Source of the DNA: Streptomyces venezuelae
GTDB taxonomy: Bacteria > Actinomycetota > Actinomycetes > Streptomycetales > Streptomycetaceae
Reading direction: 5' to 3'
Length of the DNA stretch: 64,000 bases
Assembly (NCBI RefSeq): GCF_008642375.1
Contig: NZ_CP029194.1
Location: 7,992,501-8,056,500 of the forward strand
The position numbers and the translations under genes were made by a program. Shown piece after piece: positions 41,147 to 48,522 of this stretch. The notes beneath the pieces were generated by a model. The model saw only the letters and a list, made by a program, of their open reading frames with translations. It was not told the origin of the DNA and searched no databases. Position 1 is the first letter of the stretch; each line of letters begins with the position of its first letter.

Positions 41147-42949
41147 TCAATCGGCTGATCTGGCCCAGCCGTTCGCCTCGATGCGCGACCCGTCAGCGGG
41201 CCGTGCCTCGTCGAACACCGGCAGCCCCGTCCCGTCGAGTAGCCGCAGCCCGTCCACGTACACGCCCCGTCCCACGTACCGCTGGTCCGTGGTGTACCGC
41301 CAGCGCAGGAGGGCAGGCCCCCCGGGCAGGGGCGCCGACACGGTGTGCCAGACGCGGCCGGACCAGCCGCCGACCGCGCCCGTCGGGTGCTCGGTACGGT
41401 GCTCGGTACGGCGGTCGGTGGCGAAGGGCACCGGCCGCCAGGTCGAGCCGCCGTCGGCCGAGGCCTCCAGGGCGACCGCGTCGGCGCCCGGCTCGGTGTC
41501 CCACCACAGCGCGCACTCCAGGCGTGCGGCGTCCGGCACCTGAGGGAGCATCAGGGTGGCGGTCGTGGCGCTCGCCATGCCGGAGAACCATGCTGTACGG
41601 CCCCGGGCGGGGCGGACGGGGACGGCTCGGGCCAGGTGGTTCGCCGCGGCGACCCGGGGCGCGGAGCCGGAGCGCCAGGAGCGGACGGGGTGGACCGAGT
41701 TGCCGAGGACGATCAGGAACGCGTCGGTCGTCGGGTCGAGGACGAGGCTGGTGCCGGTGAATCCCGTGTGGCCGGCCGTGCGCGGGGTGGCCATCGCGCC
41801 CATGTACCAGTGCTGGTGGAGCTCGAAGCCGAGGCCGTGCTCGTCGCCGGGGAAGGCGGTGTTGAAGTCGGTGAACATCAGGTCGACGGACTCGGGGGAG
41901 AGGATGCGGGCCCGGCCGTACGCCCCGCCGTTGAGGAGAGTGCGCGCCAGGACCGCGAGGTCCCAGGCGCGCGAGAACACCCCGGCGTGGCCCGCGACCC
42001 CGCCCATGGCGTAGGCGTTCTCGTCGTGGACCTCGCCCCGTACCATGCCTCGGTCGAGCCCCGACCAGGGACGCCGGGCGTCCTCGGTCGCCGCGATCCC
42101 CGGCCGCCAGGAGAGCGGTGGATTGAATCGAGTGCGGTGCATCCCGAGTGGAGCAGTGATCTCGTCGTGGAGCAGGGTGTCGAGACCGCGAGCGGTGATC
42201 TCCTCCAGGATCAGCTGGAGCGAGATCAGATTCAGATCGGAGTAGAGGTACGCCGAGCCCGGCGGGTGCGCCGGCTTCTCGCCCCACAGCAGCCGCAGCC
42301 TCCCCTCCCGGGTCGGCTCCCGGAACAGCGGGATCCAGGACCGGAACCCCGAGGTGTGTGTGAGCAGCTGACGCACCGTGACGTCCTGCTTTCCGCCGCC
42401 CCCGAACTCCGGGAGGTACGTGGTGACCTTCGCCTCCAGCTCCAGGGCCCCGCGCTCGATCTGCTGCACCGCCAGGATCGAGGTGAACAGCTTGGAGACG
42501 GACGCCAGGTCGAAGACGGTGTCCTCGGTCATCGGAATCCGCTCCCCGGGCGGCAGCTCGATGCCCGTGTCCGTCTTCTCGTCGTACGCCGAGTAGCGCA
42601 CGGCCGAGCCGATCGGCCGGTGCAGGGCGACGGTCCCGCCGCGTCCGGCGAGCAGCACGGCCCCCGCGTACCAGGGGTGCGTGGGGGAGGGGGCGAGGAA
42701 GGCCTCGGCGTCCGTGACCAGCCGGTCCAGATGCGCGCCGAGCAGTCCGGCCCGCTCGGCCGACCCCCGCCGCAGCGTGGTCCGCCGCGCCGCCCGCCCG
42801 GGTCCCGCACCCCCGGGCCCGGGCCCGGACCCCGGGGCCGCCGCGGCCCCCGGCACCGAACCGATCATCACCGCACCTCCCAGTGCCAGCACCCCGCCGC
42901 CGAACGCGCGGCGGCTCAGAACTCCGTCTCGTACCGCATCCTCCGTCAT
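41147..42949 (-). CDS. Tat-exported serine hydrolase (beta-lactamase/DD-peptidase class C fold)
   Basis: A 600-aa exported protein. Residues 1-38 form a twin-arginine signal (SRRAFGGGVLALGGAVMIGS...). The class C beta-lactamase/esterase domain has the catalytic SxxK at S150-K153 (DLASVSKLFTS), a YSDLN motif acting as YxN, and a third motif HTGFTGTSLVLDP in place of KTG. The C-terminal about 130 residues form a beta-sandwich of carbohydrate-binding type (LECALWWDTEPGADAVALEASADGGSTW). Probably acts on cell-wall peptides or secreted esters; family members include D-aminopeptidases and penicillin-binding proteins. It lies upstream of the sialidase on the same strand with a 266-bp gap in which I see no gene. 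Divergent from the nitronate monooxygenase gene. Confidence 0.87.
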   Translation of the reverse strand: MTEDAVRDGVLSRRAFGGGVLALGGAVMIGSVPGAAAAPGSGPGPGGAGPGRAARRTTLRRGSAERAGLLGAHLDRLVTDAEAFLAPSPTHPWYAGAVLLAGRGGTVALHRPIGSAVRYSAYDEKTDTGIELPPGERIPMTEDTVFDLASVSKLFTSILAVQQIERGALELEAKVTTYLPEFGGGGKQDVTVRQLLTHTSGFRSWIPLFREPTREGRLRLLWGEKPAHPPGSAYLYSDLNLISLQLILEEITARGLDTLLHDEITAPLGMHRTRFNPPLSWRPGIAATEDARRPWSGLDRGMVRGEVHDENAYAMGGVAGHAGVFSRAWDLAVLARTLLNGGAYGRARILSPESVDLMFTDFNTAFPGDEHGLGFELHQHWYMGAMATPRTAGHTGFTGTSLVLDPTTDAFLIVLGNSVHPVRSWRSGSAPRVAAANHLARAVPVRPARGRTAWFSGMASATTATLMLPQVPDAARLECALWWDTEPGADAVALEASADGGSTWRPVPFATDRRTEHRTEHPTGAVGGWSGRVWHTVSAPLPGGPALLRWRYTTDQRYVGRGVYVDGLRLLDGTGLPVFDEARPADGSRIEANGWARSAD

Positions 42950-43103
42950 GCCCACCCTCTCCCACGGCGGGCCGCGGCGAAACGTCGACGTACCCGTCTG
43001 CGGCGATCGGGCCGCCGGGCACCCGGGCCCCGCGACAAAAGAATCTGACGCTGCATCAGAAAATCTCTTCCCTCCGTCGCGCGGCTGCGGCATCCTGCCG
43101 CCC

Positions 43104-44228
43104 ATGAAGACGGAGCTGAGTCGCACACTGGGGATCGAGCACGCCATCTTCGGCTTCACGCCCTTCCCCGCGGTGGCCGCCGCCCTCACCAGAGCCGGCG
43201 GATTCGGAGTTCTCGGCGCGGTCCGCTACACCGCGCCCGACGATCTCGCCCGCGACCTCGACTGGATGCAGGAACACACCGACGGGCTGCCCTACGGCCT
43301 CGACGTCGTGATGCCGGCGAAGAAGGTCGAGGCCCCGGGAAATCAGACGCTGAGCGAGGCGGACGTCGAGGCCATGATCCCCGAGGAGCACCGCGCGTTC
43401 GTCCGCGCGACCCTCGCCAAGCACGGCGTGCCCGAACTCGCCGAGGGAGAGGCCTCCGGCTGGCGCATCACCGGCTGGATGGAGCAGGTCGCCCGCGGCC
43501 AGCTCGACGTCGCCTTCGACTACCCGATCAAACTCCTCGCCAACGCCCTCGGCTCGCCGCCCCCGGACGTCGTCGCCCGCGCCCACGACCACGGCGTCCT
43601 GGTCGCCGCGCTCGCCGGCAGTGCCCGGCACGCCCGCCACCACGCCGAGGCCGGCATCGACGTCGTCGTCGCCCAGGGGTACGAGGCGGGCGGCCACACC
43701 GGCGAGATCGCGTCCATGGTCCTCACCCCCGAGGTCGTCGAGGCCGTCTCCCCGCTGCCCGTGCTCGCCGCCGGCGGCATCGGCAGCGGCGAGCAGATCG
43801 CCGCCGGCCTGGCCCTCGGCGCCCAGGGCGTCTGGCTCGGCTCGATCTGGCTCACCACCACCGAGGCCGACCTGCACTCGCGCGCCCTGACGGCCAAGCT
43901 CCTCGCCGCGGGCTCCGGCGACACGGTCCGCTCCCGCGCGCTGACCGGGAAGCCCGCGCGCCAGCTCCGTACCGAGTGGACCGACGCCTGGGACGACCCG
44001 TCCGGCCCCGGACCGCTCCCCATGCCGCTCCAGGGACTCCTGGTGGCCGAGGCCGTCTCCCGTATCCAGAAGTACGAGGTCGATCCGCTCCTCGGCACAC
44101 CGGTCGGACAGATCGTCGGCCGGATGAACTCCGAGCGCAGTGTCCAGCAGGTCGTCGACGAGCTCACCCGGGGCTTCGAGAAGGCCGTCGACCGCATCAA
44201 CCGCATCGCCGGACGGAGCGAGGCATGA
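43104..44228 (+). CDS. Nitronate monooxygenase-family FMN enzyme
   Basis: A 374-aa TIM-barrel flavoenzyme of the 2-nitropropane dioxygenase / enoyl-reductase (FabK-like) group. Motifs: GGFGVLGAVRY near the N-terminus; VAQGYEAGGHTGEIASMVL with the catalytic-region His; VLAAGGIGSGEQIAAGLALGAQGVWLGSIWL for FMN phosphate binding; and MPLQGLLVAEAVSRIQ late in the chain. It oxidises alkyl nitronates or reduces enoyl-thioesters. Pairing with an acyl-CoA synthetase whose start overlaps this stop (ATGA) favours a role in fatty-acid-like metabolism, for example thioester reduction or oxidation. A class-wide ambiguity remains between these activities. Confidence 0.88.
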   Translation: MKTELSRTLGIEHAIFGFTPFPAVAAALTRAGGFGVLGAVRYTAPDDLARDLDWMQEHTDGLPYGLDVVMPAKKVEAPGNQTLSEADVEAMIPEEHRAFVRATLAKHGVPELAEGEASGWRITGWMEQVARGQLDVAFDYPIKLLANALGSPPPDVVARAHDHGVLVAALAGSARHARHHAEAGIDVVVAQGYEAGGHTGEIASMVLTPEVVEAVSPLPVLAAGGIGSGEQIAAGLALGAQGVWLGSIWLTTTEADLHSRALTAKLLAAGSGDTVRSRALTGKPARQLRTEWTDAWDDPSGPGPLPMPLQGLLVAEAVSRIQKYEVDPLLGTPVGQIVGRMNSERSVQQVVDELTRGFEKAVDRINRIAGRSEA

Positions 44229-45781
44229 GCCAGTCAGCCACACCCACCGGATTCTGGGCCCAGGCCGCCGCCGACCCCGGCCGTACGGTGCTCGTCGCCC
44301 CCGACGGCGAGGAGTGGACCGCCGGCCGCCTGCACACCGAGGCCAACCGGCTCGTCCACGGGCTGCGCGCCGCCGGCCTGGAGCGCGGCGACGCCTTCGC
44401 CGCCGTCCTGCCCAACGGCCCCGAGTTCTTCACGGCCCATCTCGCCGCCACCCAGGCCGGGTTCTACCTGGTCCCCGTCAACCACCACTTCGTCGGACCC
44501 GAGATCGCCTGGATCGTCGCCGACTCCGGCGCCAAGGTCCTGCTGGCCCACGAGCGGTTCGCCGAGGCCGTGACCCTCGCCGCCGACGAGGCCTGCCTCG
44601 CCCCCACCCACCGCTACGCCGTGGGCGCGATCCCCGGCTTCCGCCCGTACGCCGCACTCCTCGACGGACAGGACGGCGACGCACCCGCCGACCGCACGCT
44701 CGGCTGGGTCATGAACTACACCTCCGGCACCACCGGACGGCCCCGGGGCATCCGTCGCCCGCTGCCCGGCAGGCTCCCCGAGGAGACCCCGCTCGGCGGC
44801 TTCCTCGGCATCTTCGGCATCCGGCCGGGCGACGGCAACGTCCATCTGGTCTGCTCGCCGCTGTACCACACGGCAGTCCTGCAGTTCGCCTCCGCCGCCC
44901 TGCACATCGGCCATCCGCTCGTCCTGATGGACCGGTGGACGCCCGAGGAGATGCTCCGCCTGATCGACCGGTACGCCTGCACCCACACCCACATGGTCCC
45001 CACCCAGTTCCACCGTCTGCTCTCCCTGCCCGAGGAGGTACGGAACCGGTACGACGTCTCCTCGATGCGCCACGCCATCCACGGCGCCGCACCCTGCCCC
45101 GAGCACGTCAAGCGGGCGATGATCGAGTGGTGGGGCCGGAGCGTCGAGGAGTACTACGCGGCCAGCGAGGGAGGCGGAGCCTTCGCCACCGCGGAGGAGT
45201 GGCTGAAGAAGCCCGGCACGGTCGGCAGGGCCTGGCCGATCAGCGAGCTCGCGGTCTTCGACGACGACGGGAAGCGGCTGCCTCCCGGCGAAGTGGGCAC
45301 CGTCTACCTGAAGATGAACACCGGCGGCTTCCAGTACCACAAGGACGAGGCGAAGACGGCGAAGAACCGCATCGGCGACTTCTTCACGGTCGGCGACCTC
45401 GGCGTCCTCGACGAGGACGGCTACCTCTTCCTCCGCGACCGCAAGATCGACATGATCATCTCGGGCGGGGTCAACATCTACCCGGCCGAGATCGAGGCCG
45501 CTCTCCTCACCCACCCGGCCGTCGCGGACGCCGCCGCCTTCGGCATCCCGCACGCCGACTGGGGCGAGGAGGTCAAGGCGGTCGTCGAGGCGGCCGAGGG
45601 GCACGAGCCGGGGCCCGCGCTCGCCGAAGAGATCCTGACCCACTGCGGCGACCGCCTGGCCGGCTTCAAACGCCCCAAGACGGTCGACTTCGTGACCGCC
45701 ATGCCCCGCGACCCCAACGGCAAGCTGTACAAGCGCCGTCTGCGCGACCCGTACTGGGAGGGCCACGACCGCCCGCTCTAG
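44225..45781 (+). CDS. Acyl-CoA synthetase (AMP-forming)
   Basis: A 518-aa ANL-superfamily ligase. The P-loop is YTSGTTGRPRGIRR, A5 motif EEYYAASEGGG, A7 FFTVGDLGVLDEDGYLFLRDRKIDMIISGG, and A10 MPRDPNGKLYKRRLR with the catalytic Lys in PNGK. It forms an acyl-adenylate and then an acyl-CoA. The acid-binding pocket cannot be read by eye; overall similarity is to medium/long-chain or aromatic acid ligases such as those in steroid side-chain or fatty acid degradation. Overlaps the nitronate monooxygenase by ATGA. A GNAT gene follows 73 bp downstream. Confidence 0.9.
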   Translation: MSQSATPTGFWAQAAADPGRTVLVAPDGEEWTAGRLHTEANRLVHGLRAAGLERGDAFAAVLPNGPEFFTAHLAATQAGFYLVPVNHHFVGPEIAWIVADSGAKVLLAHERFAEAVTLAADEACLAPTHRYAVGAIPGFRPYAALLDGQDGDAPADRTLGWVMNYTSGTTGRPRGIRRPLPGRLPEETPLGGFLGIFGIRPGDGNVHLVCSPLYHTAVLQFASAALHIGHPLVLMDRWTPEEMLRLIDRYACTHTHMVPTQFHRLLSLPEEVRNRYDVSSMRHAIHGAAPCPEHVKRAMIEWWGRSVEEYYAASEGGGAFATAEEWLKKPGTVGRAWPISELAVFDDDGKRLPPGEVGTVYLKMNTGGFQYHKDEAKTAKNRIGDFFTVGDLGVLDEDGYLFLRDRKIDMIISGGVNIYPAEIEAALLTHPAVADAAAFGIPHADWGEEVKAVVEAAEGHEPGPALAEEILTHCGDRLAGFKRPKTVDFVTAMPRDPNGKLYKRRLRDPYWEGHDRPL

Positions 45782-45854
45782 ACTTCGTGCGCGAGGAGGT
45801 CTCCCACGGTGACCTCCTTCCCCGTTCGGCACGGAGCTCGAGAGGGACGACACG

Positions 45855-46559
45855 ATGGTGGGCCGCGATCCGTTCGTACTGGACGACCCCGTGGGCGAGT
45901 CCCTCCGGGGCCGTCACGCCCATCTCGCCCGCAGGGTCGGCCGGGCCGTCACCTATCTGCCGGACGTCTCGACCTTCGCCGCCGTCTCCACCGACCCGGA
46001 TCCGGCGCGGTGGGACGACCTCACCGAACTCCTCGGCCGGGACGCGTTCGCCGACATGTTCAGCTGCCCGGTTCTCCCGCCGTCGCACTGGGAACCCGTC
46101 TTCGTCCTGGAAGGCCGCCAGATGATCCGGCCGGACGGCGGAGCGCCGGGGACCCCGGGAGACGAGACGGACGAGGGCGTCGTCGAACTGGGCGCGGACA
46201 GCGTGCCCGAGATGCTGGACCTCGTCGAGCGGACCAGGCCCGGGCCCTTCTGGTCCCGGACCCCCGAACTCGGCACCTACCTCGGCATCCGAGAGAAGGG
46301 CACCCTGGTGGCCATGGCCGGTGAACGGCTCCGGCCGCCGGGATGGACCGAGATCAGCGCGGTCTGCACCACTCCCGAGGCCCGCGGGCAGGGCCACGCC
46401 GCCCGCCTGGTCGGCGCGCTCGCGGCACGCATCGAGGCGCGGGGCGAAGGCGCCTTCCTGCATGTGGCCGAAGCGAACACCGGCGCGATCGCCCTCTACG
46501 AGAAGCTCGGCTTCGAGACGCGCACGAACGTGACCTTCCGCGGCTTCCGCACGCCGTAG
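45855..46559 (+). CDS. GNAT-family N-acetyltransferase
   Basis: A 234-aa protein whose C-terminal half is a GNAT domain: RTPELGTYLGIREKGTLVAMAGERL, then the acetyl-CoA pyrophosphate motif TPEARGQGHAARLV (R/Q-x-x-G-x-G/A), and AEANTGAIALYEKLGFETR. The N-terminal about 115 residues are typical of the FR47-like subgroup with a divergent N-terminal GNAT-like half. It transfers acetyl from acetyl-CoA to an unidentified amine. ATG at 45855 with AGAGGGACG about 6 nt upstream. Decayed sequence follows it. Confidence 0.87.
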   Translation: MVGRDPFVLDDPVGESLRGRHAHLARRVGRAVTYLPDVSTFAAVSTDPDPARWDDLTELLGRDAFADMFSCPVLPPSHWEPVFVLEGRQMIRPDGGAPGTPGDETDEGVVELGADSVPEMLDLVERTRPGPFWSRTPELGTYLGIREKGTLVAMAGERLRPPGWTEISAVCTTPEARGQGHAARLVGALAARIEARGEGAFLHVAEANTGAIALYEKLGFETRTNVTFRGFRTP

Positions 46560-46603
46560 GTCCCGCGTCCGGCCTCAGAGCCGGGCGTCTGGGGCTCGAT
46601 GGT

Positions 46604-46705
46604 TCAGCAGCTCGGTAGCTCGTCCGGTTCGGCCGCGAAGAGTCGGGCCGGGTCGAAGTCCATGCCCCTGAAGTGGCCGGCGAGTTCCAGCCTTCCGGTG
46701 GACAC
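46604..46705 (-). other. Short open frame or gene remnant, unassigned
   Basis: A 33-codon frame opening with GTG reads VSTGRLELAGHFRGMDFDP and ends FAAEPDELPSC before TGA. The composition is protein-like and GGCGGGAT lies 5 nt upstream, but there is no recognisable family. It may be the tail of a lost gene or a small protein. It lies in the 475-bp degenerate gap between the GNAT gene and the hemerythrin fusion. Confidence 0.25.
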
Positions 46706-46743
46706 TGCCGATCCCGCCCATCCCCTCGATCCCCGCCACCAGT

Positions 46744-47000
46744 GTGGAGATCACCTCGACCGTGCGGCAGATCAAGCACCGCGCATGCATCCGCTGGACC
46801 GGCCCCGCGATCGGCGAAGGGCTGCGCATCGACGGCGTCCACGTGGGGAACTTCACCGAGGCCAAGGGCGGTGTGCGGATCAGCGCCGAGGAGACCCACA
46901 CGGGCCCCCAGGTCGAAGCGGACGTGCCCACCGCGAACGCGCTTCTCCGTGAAGGCCTCGAAGCGTGGTTGCGGGACCTGAGTCCGCCGCCGAAGCCCCT
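46744..47000 (+). pseudogene. SRPBCC (polyketide-cyclase-like) protein, remnant
   Basis: The frame reads VEITSTVRQIKHRACIRWTG, then GEGLRIDGVHVGNFTEAKGG, EETHTGPQVEADV and LLREGLEAWLRDL. This matches the C-terminal half of SRPBCC family proteins (typical IDGVHVWTF...EESWSG...WLxxL). The N-terminal half, with the first helix and grip strands, is missing, and the natural stop is gone: the frame runs on into the antisense of the neighbouring gene. It is therefore truncated at both ends. Confidence 0.6.
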
Positions 47001-47034
47001 GCCCGAGACCTGGCGCACTGACTCGCGGCCAGGG

Positions 47035-47922
47035 CTACGGCGCGGGCGCGGCCCGCGTGCCGGTGAGTGCCGGGATCAACTGCGCCTCCTCGTAAGCGAA
47101 ATGCTCCTCCAGTCGGGTCGCCAGCCGGTCCAGCTCGGCGAGGAGGGTCGCCGGCGCGGCTCCCGAGGTGAGGAGCGCCTCCAGTTCCTCCACCGTGCGG
47201 GCGACCACCCTGTGCTCCTCGCGCATCCGGTCCAGCGAGTCGGCCAGCTCCGGGAACTCGTGCTGCAGGAGGTCGAAGACGCTGTCCTCGTTGTGGTGGT
47301 GGGCGTGCAGCGCGCCGCAGAAGGTCAGGCAGTGACGGGCGAGCCGGCGGCCTGGGCCCGGGGCGTCCCGTACCGCCGCGCCCTCCGCCTCCGCCTCCGC
47401 GGAGCCCAGTCCCTCGCGTAAAGCGGTCAGTTCGTCACGCAGCTCGGCATGGACCTTGACCAGGTGGCCGGCGATCGCCCGGTGCCGCGCCGGGTCCGCG
47501 AGGTCCACGCGGTGCAGGGCGACGACCGGGATGATCCTGTCCGTCGCCGCCTGATAGGCGGCGAACCCCGGGTCGCGGTCCGCCTGTTCCGCGTACAGCC
47601 GGTCCCGCTCCTCGCCCTCCGTGACCACCGCCGTCGCCGCGAAGCGCTCGACGGTTCCCTCCGGCGTGCCGAGCTCGACGGTCACGAACGGGTCGGCGCT
47701 GAGGTTGTGGAACCAGGCGGGGTGCTTCGGTCCGCCGGCGTTCGACGCGAAGACGAGCAGCCGTGCCCCGTCGCGTACGTACACGGCGGGGTTGGTGTGT
47801 GCCCGCCCGCTGCGGGCGCCCGTCGTGGTCAGCAGGAGCAGGGCCGCTCCCTCGAACATCCCGCCCACCCGGCCGCCGTTGGCGCGGAACTCCGCGATGA
47901 CCTGCAGGTTGAGATCGGACAT
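47035..47922 (-). CDS. Ddn-like deazaflavin (F420) nitroreductase fused to a hemerythrin domain
   Basis: A 295-aa fusion. Residues 1-140 are a deazaflavin-dependent nitroreductase (DUF385/Ddn) with NLQVIAEFRANGGRVGGMFEG, LLLLTTTGARSGRAHTNPAVY, VFASNAGGPKHPAWFHNLSADP and VTVELG; this family uses F420. Residues 150-290 are a hemerythrin HHE domain with di-iron-type ligands in KVHAELRDEL, HAHHHNEDSVFDLL, MREEHRVVARTVEEL and LEEHFAYEEAQLIP. A reductase joined to a di-iron O2/NO-binding domain suggests peroxide, O2 or nitrosative-stress chemistry. Start 47922 has GGAAGG seven bases upstream. It is divergent from the MarR gene, with an operator palindrome between. Confidence 0.88.
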   Translation of the reverse strand: MSDLNLQVIAEFRANGGRVGGMFEGAALLLLTTTGARSGRAHTNPAVYVRDGARLLVFASNAGGPKHPAWFHNLSADPFVTVELGTPEGTVERFAATAVVTEGEERDRLYAEQADRDPGFAAYQAATDRIIPVVALHRVDLADPARHRAIAGHLVKVHAELRDELTALREGLGSAEAEAEGAAVRDAPGPGRRLARHCLTFCGALHAHHHNEDSVFDLLQHEFPELADSLDRMREEHRVVARTVEELEALLTSGAAPATLLAELDRLATRLEEHFAYEEAQLIPALTGTRAAPAP

Positions 47923-47960
47923 GGCTGTGCCTTCCGGTAGCATCGATCCCGACAGATCCA

Positions 47961-47977
47961 TTTGCTTTGAAAGCAAA
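47961..47977. promoter_or_regulatory. MarR-type operator palindrome
   Basis: TTTGCTTT-G-AAAGCAAA, a perfect 8-bp inverted repeat around one base. It stands out as the most AT-rich stretch for kilobases. It lies 39-55 bp from the Ddn-hemerythrin start and 22-38 bp from the MarR start, so a bound MarR dimer could repress both genes. Confidence 0.75.
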
Positions 47978-47998
47978 GCTAAAAGGGAGGGGTGCAGG

Positions 47999-48481
47999 GT
48001 GTCAATCGCACACGAGGGGGACGAGGCCGCCGGCGGGCCGGAAATCGACGAGGCCGTGCGCACGTTGCTGCTGCTCATGCCTCGGATGGTCTCTCGGGCG
48101 AAGCGCATCAGAATTCCCGACGAGCTGCAGACGCTCACGCTCGCGCCCCGCCATCTCTCCCTGCTCGCCTATCTCCTGTTCGACGGGTCGCTGAGCGTCA
48201 ACGAGCTCGCCGCCCGGCTGGAGGTCGCCCCCACGACCGTGAGTCTGATGGTGGGAGACCTGGCGAAGAAGGGCGTACTGGAACGGGCCGAGGACCCCGC
48301 CGACCGCAGGCGCAAGATCGTCTCCATCGCGCCGGCGCACAGCGCCGCCATCGACGGCTGGCTCGGCCGCAGCGCCGGCGCCTGGCGCGCGGCCCTCGCC
48401 CCGCTCGACCCGGCGCAGCGACGGATGTTCCTGGAGACCCTCACCGCGTACGAGCGAGCCCTCAGCGACCCCCTGGATTGA
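47999..48481 (+). CDS. MarR-family transcriptional regulator
   Basis: A 160-aa winged-helix regulator. Helices before the DNA-binding part: IDEAVRTLLLLMPRMVSRAKRI. Core: LAPRHLSLLAYLLFDGSLSVNELAARLEVAPTTVSLMVGDLAKKGVLERAEDPADRRRKIVSIAP, the full MarR wHTH with the DxRxR wing. The start is a GTG at 47999 with GGGAGGGG 6 bases upstream. It is divergent from the Ddn-hemerythrin gene and probably represses it and itself through the palindrome at 47961-47977. Ligands of such regulators are phenolics or oxidants; there is no obvious redox cysteine, so a small-molecule ligand is more likely. Confidence 0.92.
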   Translation: MSIAHEGDEAAGGPEIDEAVRTLLLLMPRMVSRAKRIRIPDELQTLTLAPRHLSLLAYLLFDGSLSVNELAARLEVAPTTVSLMVGDLAKKGVLERAEDPADRRRKIVSIAPAHSAAIDGWLGRSAGAWRAALAPLDPAQRRMFLETLTAYERALSDPLD

Positions 48482-48522
48482 CCGAACCGGGCGAAAGCCC
48501 CCTTTGTGGCAGGATGCGGATC

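Noticed and set aside
41147..43189. A 680-aa version of the serine hydrolase
   Set aside because: The additional 80 N-terminal residues precede a clear Tat signal peptide and run into the divergent monooxygenase gene; the start at 42949 is better.
46595..46680. tRNA-like stretch (GCAGCTCGGTAGCTC...GGTTCGG...GGGTCGAAGTCC)
   Set aside because: The D-arm-like and T-arm-like elements do not have the right spacing, and no 7-bp acceptor stem or anticodon arm can be formed; it lies in degenerate intergenic DNA.
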